Below, piece by piece: positions 7,820 to 15,080 of a DNA stretch of 64,000 nt. Below the pieces are notes generated by a model. That model saw nothing but the letters and a program-made list of their open reading frames with translations, was not told the origin of the DNA and searched no databases. Each line of letters opens with the position of its first letter. Position 1 is the stretch's first letter. The translations under genes were made by a program, and so were the position numbers. The DNA comes from JAAFIP01 sp043774625 (lineage in GTDB: Bacteria; Pseudomonadota; Gammaproteobacteria; Burkholderiales; Burkholderiaceae_C): positions 57,015 through 121,014 of the forward strand of contig JAYVTG010000143.1 of the NCBI GenBank assembly GCA_043774625.1. Reading direction: 5' to 3'.

Positions 7820-8857
7820 TTACTTCTTCACAGCGACTGGCAGCACGTTCAATTCTGCCTTGCTGGGCAAAAAGCTGGCGTTCCACACGGCGTCGGCGTT
7901 CACGCGGCTCTTGGTGTTGAAAGCGTCCGACACTTGCGATGCCATGAGCGAAAGGCGACTGGGCACCACCTGGCCGAAACCTTCGGCGCGTGCGTCGGGG
8001 CTGTTGATGGCGGTGTCAATCGCCAGTTGCAGGCGGCGGGTTTCCAGCTCGACGTTGATGATGCCGTCACGCGCTTTCACATCTTGAATGGCCGCTGCGG
8101 GTTGCGCCATCACGTCTTTGGCACCTTTGGTAAACGCCTGTAAAAACGCTTTCACGGCAGCGGGGTTCTCCTTGATCATCTTGGGCGACGCAATGATGGC
8201 GTTGCCGTACAGCTTGACGCCGTTGGTCGCATAGGGAATGACGGTCACGTCCTCAGCTTTCACGCCGCGCGCTTCCAAGTTCAGCAGGCTGGTGAAGGTA
8301 AAGCCGGTGATGGCGTCCACGTCGCCGCGCGCCAGCATCGTTTCGCGCAGTGGTGGGTCCATGCTGGTCCACTGCACGCCGTCTATCTTGTTGGCTTTGG
8401 CAAAAATCGGAAAGCTGCGACGGCCTGCGTCAAACACGGGGGCGCCGAGTTTTTTGCCGTTCAAATCGGCACTGGTTTTGATACCGGATTTTTTAAGCGC
8501 CATGACAGACGCGGGCGTGTTGTTGTAGACCATCATCACGGCCACGGGCTTGTTGGGGGCGTCGGGGTTGTTGGCGTGAAATTCCATCAACGCGGCAATG
8601 TCGGCAAAACCCATGTCATACGTGCCCGATGCCACGCGCGTGACCGCGCCACCCGAGCCGTTGCCAGCGTCTACGGTGACGTCCAGCTTGGCATCTTTGA
8701 AATAGCCTTTGGCCACAGGCGTCAGAAAGAGGGCCGACGGGCCTTCAAAGCGCCAGTCCAACTGAAACTTGATGGGTGTGGTTTGGGCGAAGGCGGTGCC
8801 AAAAGCGAGGCTGGCAGCGGCCAGTGCGGCAAGTTGGATGAAGCTGCGGGTTTTCAT
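7820..8857 (-). CDS. NMT1/THI5-like ABC substrate-binding protein
   Basis: A 345-residue periplasmic protein with a clear signal peptide (residues 1-24, cleavage near FGTAFAQ-TT). The mature part starts with the family's IKFQLDWRFEGP and continues through GNGSGGAVTRVASGTYDMGFAD, typical of NMT1/SsuA-like receptors. It is the first gene of the importer operon, 182 bases downstream of the M20 hydrolase gene. That spacer probably holds its own promoter, but I could not define one. The ligand is unknown; purine-pathway context favours a nitrogenous heterocycle or ureide. Confidence 0.83.
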   Translation of the reverse strand: MKTRSFIQLAALAAASLAFGTAFAQTTPIKFQLDWRFEGPSALFLTPVAKGYFKDAKLDVTVDAGNGSGGAVTRVASGTYDMGFADIAALMEFHANNPDAPNKPVAVMMVYNNTPASVMALKKSGIKTSADLNGKKLGAPVFDAGRRSFPIFAKANKIDGVQWTSMDPPLRETMLARGDVDAITGFTFTSLLNLEARGVKAEDVTVIPYATNGVKLYGNAIIASPKMIKENPAAVKAFLQAFTKGAKDVMAQPAAAIQDVKARDGIINVELETRRLQLAIDTAINSPDARAEGFGQVVPSRLSLMASQVSDAFNTKSRVNADAVWNASFLPSKAELNVLPVAVKK

Positions 8858-9039
8858 GACGGGTTCCAGAGGTTGAAGTTAAAAAAGGAGTGATGAATAC
8901 ATCAAGCAAATACGGTGCCAAGGCAAACCGTTTATTGTCGTTGTTGGCAGGGGCGGCCCGAGTATGGCTTACCCTTTATCTGCTAGACCTTTACCTCTAA
9001 CTGGTGTATATTTTTAGTGAAATCAGCCGGGGTTTACGC

Positions 9040-10269
9040 TCAACTTACGCTCAACAGATCATGCAGGCTGCGCGCAATCACCTTGGTGGCGCGGCGCAGG
9101 TCTTCCAGCTCCAGCCGTTCGTCGGCACGTTTGGCGTGGCTTTCCAGCACGGTGCGCGGCCCTGCGCCGTAGATCACGCCGGGAATGCCGTGTTCGCAGT
9201 ACAGGCGCACGTCGGTGTACAGCGGTGTGCCCGTGGCGGGAATGGCTTCTCCAAAAACAGCCTTGCCGTGCTTTTGCAGCGCAGCTACCAAGGGCTTATT
9301 GCCCGCCAAGGGCTTCATGCTGTGGGCCATTAAAAGGCGTTTGATGTCTATGGTGATGCCGGGGTACACGGCGGCGGCGTCTTCAATCACCTGGCGAATG
9401 GTGGCCTCGACTTCTGCCGAGTTTTCTTCAGGAATCATGCGGCGGTCCAGCTTGAAGCTGACTTTGCCGGGCACTACATTGGTGTTGGTGCCACCTTCGA
9501 TGCGGCCCACATTCAGGTACGGGTGGGTAATGCCTTTCACCTTGGACGTGACTTGTTTGTACAGCGTGTTTTGCGCGTACAGGGCGTGCAAGATGTTGAC
9601 GGCACCCTGCAGCGCGTCTACGCCACTGTCGGGTATGGCGGCGTGCGCCATCTGGCCGTGCACGGTCACTTCCATCTGCAGGCAACCGTTGTGCGCGGTA
9701 ATAACCTGATAGCTAAAGCCGGCAGCAATCATCAGGTCGGGTTTGGTTAAGCCCTTTTTGAGCAGCCAGCCAGGGCCCAGTTCGCCACCAAATTCTTCGT
9801 CGTAGGTAAAGTGCAGTTCGACACTGCCGCGCGTGGGCTTGGCCACGGCCTCCAGTGCACGGGTGGCAAAAGTGAAGGTGGCAAAGTCGCTCTTGCTCAC
9901 CGCTGTGGCGCGGCCATACATCTTGCCGCCTTCTATTTCTGCGCCATAAGGCGGCTTGGTCCAGCCCTCGCCGGGGGGCACCACGTCGCCGTGGGCGTTC
10001 AGCGCAATCGTTTTGCCTGCACCATACTTGCGGCGCACGATCAGGTTGGTAACGGATTCCATGCCGTAGGCTTTGACTTCTTGTTCGGGCACGGGGTATT
10101 GTTCAGCCGTCAAGTCCATGGCGGCCAGCAGCTTGGCAGTGCGCTCGGCATGCGGTGCGTTGTTGCCCGGTGGCGTGTCGGTAGGCACTTGCACCAGAGC
10201 CTGCAAAAAGCGCACTTCTTCGTCAAAATGCGCGTCGATCCACGCATCCAGTTGTTCGTCGATGGTCAT
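9040..10269 (-). CDS. M20-family metallohydrolase (ArgE/DapE-like) in the allantoin operon
   Basis: A 409-residue di-zinc amidohydrolase. Metal-site blocks are visible: LNAHGDVVPPGEGW (His, Asp), YDEEFGGELGP (catalytic Glu pair) and a C-terminal ESHAKRADE (His). A dimerisation-domain-like segment (VHGQMAHAAIPDSGVDAL) lies between. Its ATG overlaps the stop of the uraD-allC gene (ATGA), so it is translationally coupled to the allantoin genes and probably acts late in the pathway, on ureidoglycine, ureidoglycolate or a carbamoyl amino acid. The exact substrate cannot be told from sequence. Confidence 0.72.
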   Translation of the reverse strand: MTIDEQLDAWIDAHFDEEVRFLQALVQVPTDTPPGNNAPHAERTAKLLAAMDLTAEQYPVPEQEVKAYGMESVTNLIVRRKYGAGKTIALNAHGDVVPPGEGWTKPPYGAEIEGGKMYGRATAVSKSDFATFTFATRALEAVAKPTRGSVELHFTYDEEFGGELGPGWLLKKGLTKPDLMIAAGFSYQVITAHNGCLQMEVTVHGQMAHAAIPDSGVDALQGAVNILHALYAQNTLYKQVTSKVKGITHPYLNVGRIEGGTNTNVVPGKVSFKLDRRMIPEENSAEVEATIRQVIEDAAAVYPGITIDIKRLLMAHSMKPLAGNKPLVAALQKHGKAVFGEAIPATGTPLYTDVRLYCEHGIPGVIYGAGPRTVLESHAKRADERLELEDLRRATKVIARSLHDLLSVS

Positions 10270-12116
10270 ACAGTCTCTTGGGCCAGATTGTTTAAAAGGT
10301 GCTGAAAAGCGTCAATGCACAACTGCATGTCGTCGCTGTGCGTGCTCTCCAGCGGGTTGTGGCTGACACCGCAATTTTCGCCGCGTACAAATAGCATGGC
10401 CTGGGGCATGATTTCGTGCAACTTCATGGCATCGTGCCCTGCGCCACTGGGCATGCGGTGAATGGGCACACCCAGTTGCGTAACGGCGTGTTCCCAGCGC
10501 GCTTGCCAGGCGGCGTTGCTGGGCGCAGCGGCCGCGCGCATGGTTTCATCGGTGGTAAAGCGCAGGCCGCGCTTGTCGCAAATACCTTCCAGCTGTGCCA
10601 GAACGTCAAAGACCAGGGCATCCCGCTGCGCGTCGGTGGGCGCGCGCAGGTCCAGGCTAAACAGGCAGCGGCCTGGCACGACGTTGACCGAACCATTGGG
10701 CACGTGCAGCATGCCGATAGTGGCTACGCTGTCACCGTCATGCGCGGCGCGTTGTTCGATATATAGCGAAAATTCTGCCAATCCTGCCGCAGCGTCGCGG
10801 CGGCGGTTCATCGGCGTGGTGCCGGCGTGGCTGGCCATGCCCATAATTTCGCACTGCATACGCACGCTGCCGTTAATGCTGGTGACAATGCCCAGTGGAA
10901 TATTCAGCTCGTTCAGCACCGGGCCTTGCTCGATATGCACTTCTACAAAGCCCAAATAGTTTTCAGTGTTGCGTTGTAGTTTTGCTATAGTTTCAATAGC
11001 TGCTTGCGCACTATTTACGCTGGCATTGGCACTATTTGCCACCTGTAATGCGGTCAACATGGTTATTCCGTCAGCATCTTGTTGCGCCAGCCATGCAGGG
11101 TTGAACTGGCCGACCAGCGCGCCAGAACCCAGAAAAGTCGCCTTGTAGCGCTGGCCTTCTTCTTCAGCAAAACCTACGACTTCAATGGCGAAAGGCAGCC
11201 TTCGCTTGGTTTTATGGAGCTCGCGCACGCACAGCATGGGGGTGAAAATTCCCAAACGGCCGTCATACTTGCCGCCGTTGCGTACCGTGTCGTAATGGCT
11301 GCCCGTGAGCAGGGTTTTGGCGGCGTTTGAAGGTGTTTTAGGGCTGTTGCCAGCACCAATAGTGCGCGACAAGCTATCACTTTCATAGCGGCCTACTACA
11401 TTACCCACCGTGTCAATGCTTACGCTGTCAAAGCCGCAGTCGCGCATTTGCTGCGCAATCTGTGCGGCGCAGGCACGGTGCGCGTCAGTCAGGTACGTAA
11501 CGGTAAGCAGGCCTTGCTCTTTAAAGCCTGGGTCGCTGTACTGGGCCAGATTTTCATGCCAGTCCCACAGCGTGTTGCCCAACGCAGGCGCTGCGCCAAA
11601 TTTATCTTTTAAACGAATTTCTGCAATGCGATGGATGTTGCGCAGGCATTCTTGTAGTTCAAAGTCGGGGTGGCCATGCAGGCGGCGTTCAAAGCTGTCG
11701 ATGATCTGCTGCTTGGTCAAACCCGTGCCACGCGGCCCGCGCACCGCCAGTATGAAGGGCCAGCCAAATTTGGCCTTGTAGTCCGCATTGAGTCTTTGAA
11801 TTTTGACAAATTCCGCAGGGGTGCAGTGCGTCAAGCCTGCCTGGTTTTGCTCATTTGCAGATTCTGTTGTCAGCGACCTGTCCACCATCGCCTTGCCAGC
11901 CAGTTCGGGGTGGGCGCGAATGAGTTGCAGCTGGGCGTTGTGGCCAGCGTTTTGCAGGACCACAGTCATGGCATATTGCAAACTGGCCAGCGAGCGAAAA
12001 GGCCGTTGGCTGAGCGTCTGGTTGGCAATCCAGGGCGAATGTTCGTACAGGCCGTCCAGCATGAGCGCTGCATCACCGGCAGACGCCGCATTCAATTGCT
12101 CCAGGGTAAAGCTCAT
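10266..12116 (-). CDS. Fused OHCU decarboxylase - allantoate amidohydrolase
   Basis: A 616-residue two-domain enzyme. Residues about 1-170 form the UraD-type OHCU decarboxylase (LIRAHPELAGK with its catalytic His, KFGWPFILAVRG, a later GHP), which makes S-allantoin. Residues about 180-616 are an M20/AllC-type allantoate amidohydrolase (TGSHYDTV, KYDGRLGI, EEEGQRY, HIEQGPVL, ending in GHDAMKLHEIMPQAMLF and SHNPLE). PuuE, encoded just upstream, supplies the step between the two domains. ATG 12116 overlaps the puuE stop (ATGA). Two interspersed-repeat copies in opposite orientation lie inside the AllC domain, encoding peptides NASVNSAQAAIETIA and YESDSLSRTIGAGNS next to active-site blocks. Confidence 0.88.
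   Translation of the reverse strand: MSFTLEQLNAASAGDAALMLDGLYEHSPWIANQTLSQRPFRSLASLQYAMTVVLQNAGHNAQLQLIRAHPELAGKAMVDRSLTTESANEQNQAGLTHCTPAEFVKIQRLNADYKAKFGWPFILAVRGPRGTGLTKQQIIDSFERRLHGHPDFELQECLRNIHRIAEIRLKDKFGAAPALGNTLWDWHENLAQYSDPGFKEQGLLTVTYLTDAHRACAAQIAQQMRDCGFDSVSIDTVGNVVGRYESDSLSRTIGAGNSPKTPSNAAKTLLTGSHYDTVRNGGKYDGRLGIFTPMLCVRELHKTKRRLPFAIEVVGFAEEEGQRYKATFLGSGALVGQFNPAWLAQQDADGITMLTALQVANSANASVNSAQAAIETIAKLQRNTENYLGFVEVHIEQGPVLNELNIPLGIVTSINGSVRMQCEIMGMASHAGTTPMNRRRDAAAGLAEFSLYIEQRAAHDGDSVATIGMLHVPNGSVNVVPGRCLFSLDLRAPTDAQRDALVFDVLAQLEGICDKRGLRFTTDETMRAAAAPSNAAWQARWEHAVTQLGVPIHRMPSGAGHDAMKLHEIMPQAMLFVRGENCGVSHNPLESTHSDDMQLCIDAFQHLLNNLAQETV
10984..11024 (-). repeat. Interspersed repeat, copy inside allC domain (a)
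   Basis: Read in frame on the minus strand as ASVNSAQAAIETIA, the same frame as the pgeF copy. It lies just before the HIEQGP metal-site block. Confidence 0.8.
11349..11389 (+). repeat. Interspersed repeat, copy inside allC domain (b)
   Basis: Orientation opposite to copy (a). In the gene's sense it reads GCTATGAAAGTGATAGCTTG onward, giving YESDSLSRTIGAGN between GNVVGR and the SHYDT block. Confidence 0.75.
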
Positions 12117-13066
12117 GCGGCGGCCTTTAACGGATGGGTGGTGCGCCAATGGTGGGCAATGTCGATACGCTTGGCCACCCACACCTTGTCGTGTTGGCCA
12201 ATATGGTCCAAAAACCGCTGCAAGGCCGTAATGCGCCCAGGACGCCCCAGCAGGCGGCAGTGCATGCCAACGCTCATCATCTTGGGTGCGTTCAGGCCGT
12301 TCGGGTCACCTTCGGCGTACAGTGCATCGAAAGTGTCTTTCAGGTATTGGTAAAACGGGTCAGCGTGCGAATAGCCCTGGGGCAGCGCAAAGCGCATGTC
12401 GTTGCAGTCCAGCGTGTAGGGCACGATGAGCTGTTGCGCGTCTGTGCCGTCGGTTTTTTTTACCTGCATCCAAAACGGCAGGTCGTCGCCGTAGTAGTCG
12501 CTGTCATAGGCAAAGCCGCCGTAGTCGGCCACCAGGCGGTGGGTGTTAGGGCTGTCTCTGCCGGTGTACCACCCCAGCGCTCTTGATCCGGTGAGCTTGG
12601 CAATCGCCTCCATTGCCAGGCGCATGTGTTCGCGCTCGGTGGCTTCGTCTACATTTTGGTAACTGATCCACTTGTAGCCGTGGCAGGCAATCTCGTGGCC
12701 TAGTTGCATAAAGGCAGCAGTGACATCGGGGTTGCGTTCCAAAGCCGTGCTTACGCCAAATACGGTGAGCGGCAAGTTGCGTTTTTCAAATTCGCGCAAG
12801 ATGCGCCACACACCCGCGCGCGAGCCATATTCGTAAATGCCGTCCATCGTCATGTGCCGTGCGGCAAAACTGGGGGGGCTGAACATTTCGCTTAAAAACT
12901 GCTCGCTGCCTGCGTCGCCATGCAGTACATGGTTTTCGCCGCCTTCCTCAAAGTTGAGCACAAACTGCACGGCGATGCGTGCGCCTCCCGGCCATGCGGC
13001 ATGCGGCACTTTGCGGCCATAGCCTGCCAGGTCGCGGGGGTAAATGGCGGTGCTGTTGTAGATCAT
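12113..13066 (-). CDS. puuE: Allantoinase PuuE (polysaccharide-deacetylase fold)
   Basis: A 317-residue, metal-independent allantoinase of the NodB/polysaccharide-deacetylase superfamily; hydrolyses S-allantoin to allantoate. Diagnostic segments are YPRDLAGYGR near the N-terminus, FVLNFEEGGE, EYGSRAGVWR, HEIACHGYKWI, GWYTGRDSPNTHRL, YDSDYYGDDLP and a C-terminal SVGMHCRLLGRPGR. It is the first gene of a coupled operon with uraD-allC and the M20 hydrolase, and is divergent from hiuH across an 84-base gap that must hold both promoters. Confidence 0.93.
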   Translation of the reverse strand: MIYNSTAIYPRDLAGYGRKVPHAAWPGGARIAVQFVLNFEEGGENHVLHGDAGSEQFLSEMFSPPSFAARHMTMDGIYEYGSRAGVWRILREFEKRNLPLTVFGVSTALERNPDVTAAFMQLGHEIACHGYKWISYQNVDEATEREHMRLAMEAIAKLTGSRALGWYTGRDSPNTHRLVADYGGFAYDSDYYGDDLPFWMQVKKTDGTDAQQLIVPYTLDCNDMRFALPQGYSHADPFYQYLKDTFDALYAEGDPNGLNAPKMMSVGMHCRLLGRPGRITALQRFLDHIGQHDKVWVAKRIDIAHHWRTTHPLKAAA

Positions 13067-13150
13067 GGTTGAAAGCTTGAATGTAAAGAAATTGTATCCA
13101 CTGGAGCGCTACACTGGCACTTATTTGGCTTAAGGTTTGGAGTTTGATGT

Positions 13151-13504
13151 ATGGGACTTTCTACCCACGTACTGGACACGATGCACGGCTGCCCGGCGGC
13201 GGGTATGGCGGTGTCGCTTTACACGGTTGTCAACGGTCAGGCCAGCTTGCTCAAGCGCTTTACCTTGAATGCCGATGGCCGTAACCCCGACGGCGTCTTG
13301 ATCGACAGCGCCAGCCTGCGCGCAGGCCAGTACCGCCTGTGTTTTGAGGTGGCAGCGTACTTTCGCGCCAAAGGCGTGACCTTGCCCGAACCTGCGTTTT
13401 TAGACATAGTGCCGTTGGACTTTGGCATAGCGCAGGCCGACCAGCATTACCATGTGCCCCTGCTGTGTACGCCGTACAGCTATTCCACGTACAGGGGAAG
13501 CTGA
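13151..13504 (+). CDS. hiuH: 5-hydroxyisourate hydrolase (transthyretin-like)
   Basis: A 117-residue HIU hydrolase; converts 5-hydroxyisourate, the urate oxidase product, to OHCU. All family signatures are present: the N-terminal LSTHVLDTMHGCPA (His6), Arg44 in NADGRNPDG, HYHVPLL and the C-terminal tetrapeptide YRGS. No signal peptide is seen, so it is cytoplasmic. It opens the plus-strand arm of the purine locus and is divergent from puuE. Confidence 0.95.
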   Translation: MGLSTHVLDTMHGCPAAGMAVSLYTVVNGQASLLKRFTLNADGRNPDGVLIDSASLRAGQYRLCFEVAAYFRAKGVTLPEPAFLDIVPLDFGIAQADQHYHVPLLCTPYSYSTYRGS

Positions 13505-13592
13505 TGAGAAATTACCCCTTATTCGCTGTGTGCTATGGCAAAACGGTAATTTGAAAATAAAATAGAGTTGTTTACCCCCTACACGCACCACC

Positions 13593-15080
13593 ATGTCAGA
13601 AGTTACCAATACCGTCCGTTTCGTTTTAGACGGCAAAATCATTGAAGCCCAAGGCAAACGCCGCACCACCACGGTGCTGGACTATTTGCGCGAGGAAATG
13701 CACCGCACCGGCACCAAAGAAGGCTGCGCCGAGGGTGATTGCGGGGCCTGTGTGGTGCTGATTGGCGAGTTGAATGCTGCTGGTACCGGTGTTCAGTATG
13801 TGCCGAGCAATTCGTGCATGCAGTTGCTTCCGTCGCTCGACGGTAAATCCATCAAGACGGTGGAAAGTTTGAAAAAGCATGACGGCACGCTGCATCCGAT
13901 CCAGCAAGAAATGGTGAGTTGCTTTGGTTCTCAGTGCGGCTTTTGCACGCCGGGCATTGTGATGAGTCTGACCGGCCTGGTGCAAACCAACGCCTGCCCC
14001 AGCCGCGCCCAGATCAACGACGCGCTGTCGGGCAACCTGTGCCGCTGCACGGGATACAAGCCGATTATTGACGCGACCATAAAGGCCTGCCAGCGCCCAG
14101 CGGCAGAGTTGAAGATTGCCGATAGCGCCGATGTAGCGCTGCTGAAAAAAATTGCGCGCGACAAAGAGCCGATGGTGGGCCTAGACGGGCAAATCATTGT
14201 GCAGCCCGTGGTGCGAACCAAGAAAGGCAGCGAGTTTGTGTCGCCTTCGACGGTGGACGAATTGGCTGCGTATCTGGACAAACACCCAAAGGCCACCCTG
14301 CTGGCAGGCAGTACCGAAATTGGCCTGCAGGTGAACAAGCAGTTTACGCGACCCGAGCATATCGTCTACCTGGGCAATGTGGCCGAACTGAAAGCCGTGA
14401 AAGAGACAACCAGTGCCTGGAGCATTGGCGCGGCTACGCCGCTGTCGGTGATAGAGACTTTGGTAACCAAGGCCTACCCCGACTTTGCAGAAGTCATCCG
14501 CCGTTTTGGCTCACCACCCATCCGATCCACCGCAACCATGGCGGGCAACATTGCCAATGGCTCTCCCATTGGCGACACCATGCCTTGCCTGATGGCACTG
14601 GGCGCGGTGTTGTCATTGCGCAAGGGCGACACAACCCGCAAGGTGGCGCTGGACAAGTTTTATACCGGCATGAAGCAGTCGGTGTTGCAAGCAGGCGAAT
14701 TCATCACCTCGATTGAACTGCCCAAACCCCTGCCCAACGAGAAATTTCGGGCCCACAAAATCAGCAAACGCTTTGACCAGGACATATCGGCCACGGTGTG
14801 CGCGATGCGCTATGAACTGGTTGCAGGCAAGCTCAAAAACGTACAAGTCGCCTACAACGGCATGGCACCGTCGCCTTGCCGTGCTCCCAAAATTGAAGCG
14901 ATGCTGGAAGGCAGGGCATCGGTTGACGTAAAGGCGTCTGACATAGACGCGGCCATTACCGCTAGCTTCCCAGCACGCGATGGCTTGCGTGCCACCTGGG
15001 CGTACCGCTCGCTGGTTGCGCGCAACCTGGTGATGCAGTTCGTTGAAGAATCCACCGAAACATTGAAGGAGGCAGCGTAA
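13593..15080 (+). CDS. xdhA: Xanthine dehydrogenase small subunit XdhA (2Fe-2S and FAD)
   Basis: Oxidises hypoxanthine and xanthine to urate together with XdhB, using NAD+. The 495 residues carry the plant-type ferredoxin cluster (Cys45, Cys50, Cys53, Cys75), the second cluster (Cys115, Cys118, Cys150, Cys152 in NLCRCTGY) and a FAD-binding domain (about 210-490) with LLAGSTEIGL and IRSTATMAGNIANGSPIGD. The stop TAA shares its last base with the xdhB ATG (TAATG), so the subunits are made together. Confidence 0.95.
   Translation: MSEVTNTVRFVLDGKIIEAQGKRRTTTVLDYLREEMHRTGTKEGCAEGDCGACVVLIGELNAAGTGVQYVPSNSCMQLLPSLDGKSIKTVESLKKHDGTLHPIQQEMVSCFGSQCGFCTPGIVMSLTGLVQTNACPSRAQINDALSGNLCRCTGYKPIIDATIKACQRPAAELKIADSADVALLKKIARDKEPMVGLDGQIIVQPVVRTKKGSEFVSPSTVDELAAYLDKHPKATLLAGSTEIGLQVNKQFTRPEHIVYLGNVAELKAVKETTSAWSIGAATPLSVIETLVTKAYPDFAEVIRRFGSPPIRSTATMAGNIANGSPIGDTMPCLMALGAVLSLRKGDTTRKVALDKFYTGMKQSVLQAGEFITSIELPKPLPNEKFRAHKISKRFDQDISATVCAMRYELVAGKLKNVQVAYNGMAPSPCRAPKIEAMLEGRASVDVKASDIDAAITASFPARDGLRATWAYRSLVARNLVMQFVEESTETLKEAA

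Noticed and set aside
13509..13552. AAATTACC...GGTAATTT inverted repeat between hiuH and xdhA as an operator or terminator
   Set aside because: 8-bp arms with a 28-base spacer and no T-run are too weak to support a call.
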